Source: Sthenelais limicola (taxonomy: Eukaryota > Annelida > Polychaeta > Phyllodocida > Sigalionidae). From it: a stretch of DNA of 64,000 nucleotides. Location of the stretch: NCBI GenBank assembly GCA_942159475.1, contig OW804094.1, forward strand, positions 134,898,755 through 134,962,754, given 5' to 3'. A program made the position numbers and the translations under genes. The stretch's first letter is position 1; every line of letters begins with the position of its first letter. Below the pieces are notes generated by a model. That model had not been told where the DNA came from. It saw only the letters and a list, made by a program, of their open reading frames with translations, and ran no database searches. Shown one piece after another: positions 1 to 11,339 of the stretch.

Positions 1-832
1 GGATTGATTAAAAGTGATTAAACAGACATTACTTTAGTCCTCCTTCCCCTGCTAATATAGGCCTATACAAGCATAGTTATATCCAAACCTCCAGCTTCGA
101 AGAAAGGGAGATCATTTCTTTTGTCTTTGTTAAACTATATCGTGAGACTGTCGCTGTCGTTATAATCTATGCACTTCGTTCACTTCTTGCCCCGATTTTT
201 CCCAATAGGCAAACTAATTTTTTAAGTCTTGCATCTGGCAACATTTTAAAGAATTTGAAGAACCTAATTTGAGCTTTTTTAAAGAAAGTTATTGGCTACA
301 TGTATTATTTTGTGTGAAGATTTTTGTATAAGATTTCCCCAGGAAATCAATCAGTAGTTACATACCAATATGTTTCTTATTTTCTCACTTGAAGGATTTC
401 GAAGTAAGTTGAGCGCTTAGTTGCTAGGAGTGCATAATTACATTTTGAAATGATTGTTTCATAACCACCATGTCACAAAAAATATATAATATGGAATACG
501 TTTAGGTATATGAATAAATTGAATAAAACAAATAAGAATAGCCTACTTATATGCATTATTAAAGGGTTAAATCAACTGAATTGTATTTCATGCCTAAAAA
601 ACTCTTGACTTTGTTTTTTAAAAAAACAAAAAACACTTATTACAGAAAATGAATGGTATATAACCTTCAGACGTGGGAACGAGTATATGACGGGATGTAA
701 AGCTCGTGTAATACTATAACACTTGATATAGTGTGCTTAATGGTTGAATAATCGTAATCTCATAATCTCATAATTCTATATACCTTTTAGAAAGATGAGT
801 ACTGTAGTCACCATAAATATGTTGTTTTCTAG
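1..832 (+). other. Intron sequence upstream of the homeobox exon
   Basis: AT-rich DNA with no convincing exon or repeat. It ends with the polypyrimidine/AG acceptor at 831-832 used by the homeobox exon, so it is presumably intronic sequence of the HMBOX1-like gene. Confidence 0.6.
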
Positions 833-2474
833 CTGGAAGAACGTTGGGGGATAGAGAAAGAGTGACAGCGCAGATCGTCTCGAATTGGTTCGCCAACAAA
901 CGAAAAGAGATGAAGAAACTAGCGCGGGAAGGTAAGGCTAACAACTTGTTTCCATGGTAATATAAACAATATCCAGTCTAGACTCAGAGCGTCTCAGATC
1001 AGATAAGAATGGTACCGTGCAGGTAAAAATTTTCGCGAGCTAAAATACCGCGAAATAATTTCTGGCACCGCGAAAGTGGGGTTTCACATAAATATCACAG
1101 TTCTATAGCATATATAGAGACACTCAACTGCGAAATTTTTTCTCCACAAAACTGTTTTGAAATGCCCTACCGCCAAATATTAGCTCGCGACAGTGTTTAG
1201 CTGCACGAATGGTATGTTAGTGATTGGACTTCGCTAATTACTTTCTTGGCCTGCAGTAGGCGTCCTATTGGGATTTTAATGACATTTTGTGGTTTGGAGC
1301 GAGAGGTTTTCCTTCAGTTTGGAGGAAATCTCTACTCTGAGACTAAACTGTATCGGATTTCAATCTGATCCACAGATGGCTGCCCGAATTTATCGTTATA
1401 GGCTAAGCTAGGCCTACCGATAGCCTACATGTATTTGCTCATTGGTAGGCCTACAATGAAATTCATAACTATCCTGAATGAAATATCTTAAAAGATAGTG
1501 ATTAATGCCCTTGCCAGTTCTCGCGCCCCTTAATTAATTCAAGCATTAGTGTGAGGGTCTATGAAAATGGGGCCAATCAAATTAGGTATGATTATATTTT
1601 TTGGAATAAAACATTTTCATTAAAAAAAAGCCATATAGGCGTAGAGGTTGTTGAGGCAATTAGTATTCCCTTGATATAAAACCCAATAAAGGCAGATTGC
1701 AGTACATTAATCTGCTCCAGTAGGCTACCAATAATGCCTTCTTTTGTTGAGGGGGTGAGGGGGGGGGGGCAATTTATGGTATGTAGGCCTATTTGCTTAT
1801 TTGGTAGGCTACAATAAAATTCATAACCATCCTGAAAGAAATATCTTAAAAGATAGTGATTAATTCCCTTGTTATTTCTCGCTCGCCTTACAGAGGGAAT
1901 TCCTGCTAGCCAAGTGCCACTTCGTGGTCGCGGGAGACCATCTAGATTCAACATGTTTGACCTTCAGGACGTCGTGGCAAACGGTAACGGCATGTCCAAC
2001 GGTATGAACGGCATGCAGCACGGCATGGAGATGGAGATGGCTATGGACATGAAGCTCTCTCCGACCTCTCTTACCGGCTCCAGTTCTCCGGCTCTCCCTC
2101 ACTCTACCATGGCACTCCCTCACTCTACCTCTGTTCACAGCAGTGGGGGGCCTTCCTCAGGGGCACATACGCCCTCCAACTTGCACGGCCCCTCCACGAG
2201 TAACGTCGGTGGGGACGAGGGGGGAGAGCAAGGAGGAGGAGGCAACAGCAACCACCACCACCAAGGTACACAAGACTCGAGTATGGGGGTGAGTGAGAAG
2301 GAGCATTGTCGAATGAGCCAGGAGAGTTCGGGATCTCTGGACATGTCAGATGCCGACGACCAGAGTTTGTCCTTGGCTGTAGAAATGGCAGCTGTCAACC
2401 AGGCCATTATTGCACTTTCTGGGCAAACCCCGGTGCCACCCGTACAACCGGCAATGAAGTCAGAGAAAGATTAA
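833..2474 (+). CDS. HMBOX1: HMBOX1/HOT1-like homeobox protein, 3' part (two last coding exons)
   Basis: Coding exons are 833-931 and 1894-2474; the 5' part of the gene lies outside the window. Exon 833-931 (acceptor ttttctag, donor ggtaag) encodes the end of a homeodomain, with RERVTAQIVSNWFANKRKEM as the recognition helix region. This matches the atypical HNF-class homeodomain of HMBOX1 (WFANRRKEIKR). The split codon g|ag joins exon 1894, which runs in frame to TAA at 2472-2474. The C-terminus contains SLSLAVEMAAVNQAIIALSG, close to the HMBOX1 signature SLAVEMAAVNHTILALA. The family binds double-stranded telomeric repeats and acts as a transcription regulator; that role is inferred from orthology. 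Between the two regions the tail is low-complexity: a methionine/glycine-rich run, then Ser/Pro and Gly/His-rich stretches. The 3' coding exon is much richer in GC than its flanks. Confidence 0.93.
974..1350 (+). mobile_element. Family B MITE copy 1 (interrupted)
   Basis: Starts cagtctagactcagag and ends in a decayed actaaactg. The internal words cagatcagataagaatggta, tagtgattgga, taggcgtcctat and ggagcgagaggttttcc are shared with the other family B copies. It is split by the insert at 1016-1207. Confidence 0.85.
1016..1207. mobile_element. 192-bp hAT-like MITE nested in a family B element
   Basis: The ends are cgtgcag at 1016 and ctgcacg at 1207. The inverted repeat continues imperfectly inward to the shared GCGAGCTAA. 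Flanking 8-bp duplications are aatggtac (1008-1015) and aatggtat (1208-1215), with one mismatch. Uninterrupted family B copies elsewhere carry the same target word (gaatggtat), so the insertion site can be read directly. Confidence 0.8.
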
Positions 2475-5400
2475 TAACCTGGCAATGTTAAACTATTAAA
2501 ACATTATTATTATTACGTCAACTGTAACGATATATGCATAGATCTCGACGGTAGCAAGCCTCCTTCGCTATATTGCTAAATAGGCGTGCAGGTGTATTTA
2601 AAACACACATTCAAACTTAAGGTTTAAAAACAAAGACACTGTTCTCTGAATTCCTCCATGAATTGAGAGAGTACATTATGTTTCCACTTAGTCGTGAAAG
2701 GTATGTCAGCGAGGAAGGAGTGTATTACTAAGATGATGGCCAGTTTGGGGTTTCAAAAACCGATCGGCGGGTTCACTAAGAGTTTTATTTCCCAGAGTGG
2801 AAATAAAATATATGCTGAGTTATTGGTCTACACAACTTGCAACCCTCCGTTCAAGCCTCTCCTATCCCTGCTTATCGCAACTGTGCGAAAAAACCAATTC
2901 ACAATACATAAATGTACGTATAGTTGAACATTCGTGAAAAGATGTAAAATCCTCCCTTTGACCAAAAAAGGGAGGTAACAAGAAAGGGCATCTTCACCCT
3001 CCCTCATCGCAGGAAAAAAACGTTGAAAATGAGAGACAAGTGTTGAAAACTGAGATTACAGAGAGACTTCGAAGAAAAAAGAAACAAACAGATGTTCGCT
3101 TATCGATAATGTATGGATTTAGAAAAAATATGGACTAACAACTTTTCCTCCCTGCGCTTTTAGATTTTTGCGGGGGTTGTGTCTAGTGCTTTTTGTCGCC
3201 ATGTGTGCTAATGATACCAATACTTCATTGTGACTGACTTTTTGGAAGTCGGTGTACTTTTTGTGTTCAGCTGTCCTCTTCATTTTTATGATTGATGTAA
3301 CATGATAATATATACATAATTTTAGGCAGCATTATTATACACTTCGTTACAATTTTAGCCTAGAGGTGCTTAGACTTTTCAAAGTGAAGCCATATAAAAA
3401 AAAGATCCCCAATACGTGTTTCAAGATTAGGTAAATTTCATTCCTGAGTTTTTAAAAAAAGAGTTACACAGGGAAAGCTAATGTTTCCTATATTATTAAT
3501 GAGTTTTCAATCAGAAAGAAATGTATAGGGATTGATTTTGGACAGCCTACCTGCAGATTTAAGGGTTGTATTTGTCGGATATATAAATTATCATTCATCA
3601 AAACAACCCATGGGTATTTCCAGAGAGCTCTGTTGAAAACGAAATGTACTTTTGTTTTGTCCAATATCATAGTGTCCTTTGTGAAAGTAAGTATCTAGTT
3701 TCCCCTATGATATTCTATCAGGAAGGATCATAATCATAATTTATTAATTGCACGGTTCTTCTAACCCAATATCAAAAGCTAGTTTTACCCATACATATAA
3801 ATGTTACATTTTGTGGAGCCTGTACCAAGAATTGTATTGTAGACAAAACGGGGGAATGTTGTCTGTTTTGTCACCGAAAATTTTGCTGCAGCATGCATTT
3901 ATCAAATTCTTCCAAATTTTACCAAATGTATGATGCAATTGCCCCAAAATGCTGCCATCGATGACCAGTTCTACCTGAGTTACCGGGCTTCTATGTGATG
4001 CAAGAAATTCTATTCAAGCATTGAAATGAAAATGTCATTCCTTGAGGCATTTTCCCTCCAAAATGATGCACACACACTCTCTGGGGACACCAACACATTA
4101 ACATTTCTTTATAGCATGTTACTTTGGATCGGTTCATTTGAATTAACGTTTCCCCGTTTAAGTGGAGCCCTTAGCTCCCCCTCTAAATTAACATTTCTAA
4201 AGATTGTCCTCTCTGATTATTGAAGGAATGTAGTTCTGTAGCATTTGTGTTGATTGGAAGTATACTTCCCAGAATTCTCTGCTTTCTCGATTGTTTTGAC
4301 TGCTATTACTTCTCCGACTTAAAAACCGCTGCTATGCTAGATGATTATTTTTACCATACTTTATCATAAGAGATCCTTTTTGTTGAGATGCTGAAAAATG
4401 CAAAGACAGTATTTCTCACCTTTATGCGCAATTATTTTGTTATGAATTTAATTAGTTATGTGTGTTATGATTATTATGATGGTCATATAATATTATATAT
4501 GTCTAGGTAAGTAGGGTCACTAAATTACCAGCCATCTTTTCTCCAATGTTTGCAGCCAATAAGTTGCAGGTCATGAGAAGACAACCTGAGTGAAGACATT
4601 ACAATTTTAGGAATATTGTCTTTTTAAGATGTTTATGAGTCACAAGAATCTACTGCAAGATTTTCCCAAGAAATTCTTCAGGCGAAAGATAGAACAAATT
4701 CCTTGGAGAATACAAAATGTACTCACCATGCAAGTTTTCTTTAAAAAAAACGAACCATTTACGTATACATACAACGAAGCGGCACATTGTTATTGTTTTA
4801 AAAAGACAGAGAAAAAAAAGTACTCATAGTCGAAAAAATACTATAGGAAAAAAAAAGAAATATTTCACTCATTTTCATTGTGATATTTATATCTAAGGGG
4901 TTCTATTGCCAGTGTTGTGCTACGTAGGATTTTTGTAAGTGGCAAGCTTTTATTCATGTCTGGCATTTGCCCCAGATATCGAAAACAGGGTAGACACTTT
5001 GTCCATTCCATGTATCCAGCCGTTGTAGGTCGCTATGTTGTTTGTCCTACAATTGATAACCATACTGCTAATGTATAGCCGTAGACATATAGTCAATGCA
5101 CATTTATCAAGTATTTTCTTACCTGTATCCATATAGGTATAGCATTTATACACTGTTCTATTTGGTGCCCTTCGATGGTCCTTAATTGGTTTCCATATAT
5201 TGCTCTTCCATAAGTATATTATATATAGTCAAAATACCTCTACGATGAACTTCTTCCTTCCATTGTCTCAAGCTGGAAAGTGGTATTTCTGGCGCTAGTT
5301 ATGCAATGGTAAGAAACAAACAAACCAATCCCAATTGTTGCACATATCCAGGTTATTATCCAGTACTCGATCATAACGAAAGGGAAACGAATTGAACCTG

Positions 5401-8400
5401 GAGCTAGGGGTGGATCAATGTATGAAAAAAAAAATGCTCCACAACTTTATGAAATTTGTCCTAAAGATGTCGGATCTAATATGTATAATAGAAGTTACTA
5501 AGTGAGAACGTTGCCTTGTGTCTCATGTGGGTTTATGCACTTGGAAATGTGCAGCACAACAATGCTGTGACTGTCCTGTGTTGTACTGTTTCTGTACTGT
5601 TCCTTTTCTCAGTTTGTGTAATGATTATATTATTATATTCTAATGTTTTAATACATCATCTTGAGCTCCTTTGTAGACGGGACTTGATAGATGTCAAGTA
5701 TAAATATTTTGGGATATATTTTGCAGACTTTTATTATGTGGACATGCTATCAATAGAACCTTACTATGCGCAAATGTTTCCATTGAAACTTTAAAAAGGG
5801 TACGATGATGCACTGGTCATTTTATAAGGTTATAAATCTTTGTCACTGCCTTTGAACTTGTTATACATGGAAGGCATTGTTATAGTATGAGATATACTTA
5901 TATGCTATATCTCTATATATCCCCATTTGTGTACCTATATATATATTTGTTCATATATACAGTCTACTCCTGTAGTCCGTCGTTAATCGGAGATGCCATA
6001 CGGTCATGATTATGCTATCACGATTCATCAACATATGCATTCGCTTCGAATGCTAGTGCTACTGATAATAATGACAATAATGATAATGCAATTTCAAAGT
6101 TTGTATAGCATCGGTTACGTCATTTAATGACCTTTTAAGCAGAGCTTGATAAAGCCTAACCATGCTAAAGATTCTAACTTAAATAAGTTTTTCCTAAAGA
6201 GGAACATTATGGTATTAATTAGGCACAATTACAGCACAGACACAGTACAATACACCGCTACATTTAAAACTCAAGTGCAGTCAGAAGTGCACTGTGCAGG
6301 AAAAGTATTTTCTACGCCAGTCTCTCGGATTCGGAGGGACGTTTAGTCGCTCGGATGGATGATTGACTTTTAAATGGGAATATATCCAGGATAGGAAGTT
6401 TCAGATGTTCTAAAACTATTTTGTATCGTTCGTTTGTTCGTCGGTGTGTTAAAAAACAAAGGTAGCTCTCCTACTACTCGGAGGCTAGACCGGGTGTGTA
6501 AAATTGTATATGTAAGTCGTGGTGGTCAATCTTTTAGATATGCCATTGCTTGAAACAAGTCAGGTATGATGCACAGATAATAAATATTAGAAGAATGCAG
6601 GGTCACTTTGTATCCTAGCAGTTGTAACTAGCCGATATTTTGGTCATGATCATGGGACAGTGGCCCTCCCCCTGGAATGCAAATTGATACAATTACTTTA
6701 CCGCAAAAGGTTGTTTTATTGATTTCCTTTGTTTAAAAGAAATAGAATCATATTGATTTACCAAAGAACGATTACTGAATTTCCTTTCCTTATATTTCTC
6801 ATTATTTGTATTGAAGTATTACGTCACACAAATGCGCAATTATTTCGTGAGTTGTTTTATTTCCGATTTTTGTCACCTTTGACATAAGATGTCCTTTATT
6901 GTTTGTTCACCAGTTGACTTCTACAAAATATGGTATTAATGGATATTTTAGTTAAACTAATCATTGTATCTATTCTGCAATTGAACGTGTTCGGATATTG
7001 GTTACGCAAAATCGGTGTATGCATTTATTCGAGGAACTAACGCTGTTCGAGATAACGTTAGATTGGAATATTTTGTTTATTTGTTTTTAATGTACTTTTT
7101 CCTTTAATATGTCATACATATACGGGCAGCTTTTTAAAGAGCTTATCGATTCAAACGTAAATCTAGGTACGGTATATCAGATAAATCAGTATATCATCCT
7201 GTAATTCTGTTGTTTTGTCGAATGCAGTTAATGCCTTTTCAGATATTTTAAATTATTTGAAAACATACATATCAGTGTGAAGAAATATTGCCGCGCATAT
7301 TTGTGAACAAGATGGTTCCTTTCCTTACAATACATTCAGTTTGCTATCAAACAAAAAGAGGAATTGGTAGAAAATTGTTAATTCTATGCACAAACCATTT
7401 TTTTTTTATTATTATTGATATATATATTACATTCCATTGTGTTATCTGACAATCCTCAATTCACATGTTACTCTTGCACTCTCTTTTCGACGCAATTCGC
7501 TAATTTTGTTTCAATATGTAACTGTTTATTTACAAGCGGCTAACTAGACGGAAGTTTTTTTCACTGATCCCTCATATATATACTCTTGCAATGTTTGTCA
7601 AGGATTTCAAAACCAACTTGAAGCCCACACAACCTCAAAGTGATGCCCGAACCTGTCGCTGGGTTCGCGCTGAACGAAATTATCAAGAATCGTACGCAGT
7701 AAGACAAAACAAAACACGAAGAAAATACCTCGAACCAAAAATGCGTTATTTTTGTACCTTTGAAGCTCCGAAGGCATATTTGCTGCGAGCCGAATTGTAT
7801 TGTTGTACCAGTATCTTACCTTTAATCACTCACACACTCGATCATTTTTATTCTATGTATTAAGCAAAGAGAGTTAAGAATACAGAGATTAATGATAGTA
7901 TTTGTCCCTCTCCTTCTATATTATGTCATAAATCATTGCGTAGGCCGAGGCAGACAACTGGTTAAGTATTTAGCTAAAGATACTAAGATATTATGGAATG
8001 TTAATCCAAAAAATACTTCCACAGATTGCGTGTGTCGTCTAAGTGACGCCTAAAATAATGGGTTTCAAGTATTGTGTATGTACTAAGGTGCTTTGCTTCT
8101 ACATGTATGTGGATTTATATGTAGTTTAAACTTGACTCTGTAGTGCGCGTAGCTTTATCTTATAGCGATGTCTATTCTGTTAAAACATTCTCCAAATACT
8201 ATGTTGACTTAACTGTCTCGTGATATATATTATATGTATTATACCCCTCGTTAAAAACATTTGCAAGGCTTGAGCGTTCATTATCTAGCTATTCAACACA
8301 AATTCATGCAGATACTTACAAATCTTGAATTCTAATCTTGTGAAAAGCGAAACGAAGAATATTTCCCCTTATTGCAAAAAGGGACTAGCCAGATTGAAAT

Positions 8401-9030
8401 ATCCATTTGGTCAAAAGATGCAAACTACATACTAGGTATTCGACCGCCGATTTTCGGAGAGACTTAAACTATTGTGTATGTTCTGCCGTCGTATCCTTTT
8501 CCACATCTCGTTTCGGTTCCATCATATTACAACCAAACGGATGACCAGTACTCTATGCTTTATTCTTATGCAAGATATTCTCCAAATATATTATATATTC
8601 AGTGTATGGATCATCATATAAAAGATTTGTCTCGTGATATTGCTGAATTGTCATGAATATTGTCGTTAATATTAGAAACAACGAAGACTTAACGTGTTAA
8701 GCATTTTTCCAAGACCCAAGTTCATGATTGCTGATCTTTGCAAAACTGACTGCAGCTATACGATTTTCCTTTCCGCTGGTAAATATCTTCATGTCTACTG
8801 TAGATCTGAAATGTATTTTGATACTTTTTACTTCTCCTACATCTTGGTAGGACGTAGATTAGATCTTAACCGTACTCGTAAGCTGTTTGACTGTGACCAT
8901 GTTTCGATACCCCTGTGTCCTGGTTAGACTTTCTTTGTAGTTTAAACTTCGAAACTGATGTTTATTCTTTCATGATAAATTAATAACAACAGACACTTTG
9001 CTATAATAAAGGAAAAATGAAAATGATGCT
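2475..9030 (+). other. Probable very long 3' UTR of the HMBOX1-like gene
   Basis: After the TAA at 2474 there are about 6.5 kb of AT-rich DNA with no recognisable exon and none of the inverted-repeat elements that crowd the rest of the window. A canonical AATAAA at 9005-9010 is followed by a GT/T-rich stretch (tgcttgtgtccgtttt), as expected of a poly(A) site. Repeat-derived sequence resumes soon after, at 9363. I infer one long 3' UTR, but earlier poly(A) sites (for example AATAAA-containing sequence near 2800 and 6575) could be used instead. Short ORFs here are not supported. Confidence 0.45.
9005..9010 (+). promoter_or_regulatory. Candidate poly(A) signal AATAAA
   Basis: AATAAA followed within 40 nt by a GT-rich element. 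It is the best candidate end for the HMBOX1-like transcript. Confidence 0.45.
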
Positions 9031-9362
9031 TGTGTCCGTTTTCTATTCTTTTTATCAAGTTTCCAGTTGTATGGGCAGAGCTATCCATAGCTCGTTATGA
9101 GTAAGTCATGAGATTAAAATTAATCGTAATAAACAATGAGGATTGGTCTCTGTGAGATATGTATTGGGGAGCCGAGATCTCGAACGTAAACCTGCATGTA
9201 TTTGATATATATATGATATGATATTTGATGTATTAGCTATTCTGCTAAGATACATTATCAGGAACCCAGGATATATTTCAAATCTAAGCCTGCCTCACAT
9301 TGGACGTGGACTTTGATCGCTTGTAATGTGGCCCGCCAACCATTTTACGCGTGCGGTCACAT

Positions 9363-9673
9363 CAGGGTCTCCGCACTTTTAGACTGAAACATTTCCAGGC
9401 CTTTCTAGTCCCATTTTAGTTATTTTCCCGGCCGGTATCAATGATTTTTCAGAACATATACGAGAGGACCTCTGAGTTTTAATTATTGTTTTTTTTAATA
9501 GGCCAATGATGTAATTAACAAGTTTTATATTCATATCTTAATCAATCGATTTTCAACTTTTACTTTATGAGTCACTCTATGAAAAGGGAAAGTGTACAGT
9601 AAGAAACAGAATCTTCGAAAATTGAATTTATTTTCCAAAATCCAAGGCTCTTCCAGGCCCCGCGGACACCCTG
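9363..9673. mobile_element. hAT-like element, ends CAGGGTCTCCGC, copy 1
   Basis: Begins cagggtctccgc and ends gcggacaccctg, an imperfect terminal inverted repeat. Inner words (ccaggcctttc, tttatattca, gagtcact, ccaggccccgcgga) are shared with the copy at 10559-10963. No transposase is visible, so it is non-autonomous. The hAT assignment is inferred from the CAGGGTCTCC-type end; no clear 8-bp target duplication was found. Confidence 0.7.
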
Positions 9674-10558
9674 GACATTTAGTTTAGGAACAGACTGGTT
9701 TATTAGAAATTGTAAGACCATTTACAGGTGAGGGCTTTATTTGGGGGAATAATAAAATAACCACTTTTTATGTTCTCAAATACATTTTATTCGTTCTTAT
9801 ATTATACACGCTAAAGGTTTTCTTACAGCTGTCATCTTCGTAACTATTCCAAATGTACCCTTGGGGAAAAGTAAAACTTAAGAAAATGGACTAGTCAGTC
9901 CAATAATTTCCTGCACACGTTTAATGTTCATGTTCAAATATGAGAAATGTAATCCATGACTAAAAGCACCTATACATAGTAAGTATAATAGATGTGTGCG
10001 ATGATGTAACAAGAATGAAATTAAGTTTTCCACACGTCCTTCTCTCCAGTTGATTGCATTAAGCAAGACAAAGATGTGTTAGCAAATAAATTGATTGACA
10101 TCCGAGAAATTTATGACTAGTGCGAGATAATGACAGGAAACTTACTCATGTTTTCCCCCTTAAATACTTTCCCTTAATCCTTAATATAAGCTTAAACAGT
10201 CGTTGTGCAAGAAGTACTATCCCAGGGATGGGACCCACTAAAAAAACTGAAATATTTCTTACCATAGTGTTCCTGGTAGAAAAGTCCCCACCCCCAGGCA
10301 TTGTTGCACGACCCAAGTAAATTCAACCTCTCAAAAAAAGTGATTTAATTCTTGAAACGTTTAATTAAATTTGTTCATTTTATTTTTATATTTTAGGTAC
10401 AAAATTATGGAATTTGCCAATTTTCATCCCTGAGAGTCCATCCCAAGTTATGTCCCCTATACCAGCCTGATTTGACAGAGGCAGTCAATGAAAAACAGAG
10501 GCCAGTCAGTCCAGTGAAGCTACAGGCAGTTAAGCTTACAGACGACCTTTTTACATCA

Positions 10559-10963
10559 CAGGGTCTCCGCGCTTTTGGTCAATAATTCCAGGCCTTTCCA
10601 GGTCCATTTTAATGATTTTCAGAGAGCCCTCGTGACAGACGAGAGGGTTATTATTGCTGCATATAGGCCAAAGATGTCATGTATTTAAGAAGCTTTATAT
10701 TCAGATTTTATATCAACCGCCGTTTTTTCACTTTTAATTCGTGAGTCACTCAGCGTAGGGTGTGAGAGGGGCAGCTGAGAAGAAAATGTTCTGTTGTAGC
10801 AAACTGAGAATTTTCGAAAATTTCAAGGCCATTTAATAGATTCAAACAGAATTTAATGCCCATAGGATGATTTTCCAGATCCTATGGAGAAAACGCCCAT
10901 TTGCCAGGCCTTGAATTTTGTTCCTCCAAATTCAAGATTTTCCCAGGCCCCGCGGAGACCCTG
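10559..10963. mobile_element. hAT-like element, ends CAGGGTCTCCGCG, copy 2
   Basis: Perfect 13-bp terminal inverted repeats, cagggtctccgcg and cgcggagaccctg. It is flanked by catca on both sides, which may be part of a target duplication. It is longer than the copy at 9363 and shares its end and core words. Confidence 0.8.
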
Positions 10964-11186
10964 CATCATGTTAATTATACCTTGAAAGCTTCAGTCAACT
11001 GTCACTGGGCTAAGTACTTACCCCAGTGCCAGTTATCATGTCACACGAGATACTGATTAGCCTTTCTATATACACGGTACGACAGAAATACCAGTTAAAG
11101 TAATATACACGGACATATAATACAAATCTACTTATCTACAGCTTTAACATGTCACAAACATTTTCGAGCGTAATAAAACAAAGCAA

Positions 11187-11192
11187 TTTATT
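11187..11192 (-). promoter_or_regulatory. Poly(A) signal of the ESCO gene
   Basis: tttatt on the + strand reads AATAAA on the minus strand, about 150 nt past the ESCO stop codon at 11340. Confidence 0.55.
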
Positions 11193-11339
11193 ACAAAAAT
11201 ATATTTTAAAATAAAACAAGAAATTAACAAGCTAGGAATATGGAGAATAATTGAACGGCACAAAGGCACCACCCTCCCCGCATTTGCTGGTAAATATTCC
11301 GGTATAGTATACAAAGTTAAGATATTTTTTATGATGTGG

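Larger units (their letters stand above)
932..1893 (+). other. Last intron of the HMBOX1-like gene
   Basis: A GT-AG intron of 962 bp between the two coding exons. It holds a family B element (974-1350) split by a nested hAT-like element, and a degenerate duplication of its own acceptor-side sequence (about 1440-1540 versus 1800-1893). No coding signal was seen. Confidence 0.85.

Noticed and set aside
2306..2491. Second + frame of 61 codons overlapping the HMBOX1 last exon
   Set aside because: Shadow frame. The HMBOX1 frame carries the conserved LAVEMAAVN motif.
7591..7863. 90-codon + frame in the presumed HMBOX1 3' UTR
   Set aside because: No recognisable domain, no splice context; length expected by chance in 6.5 kb.
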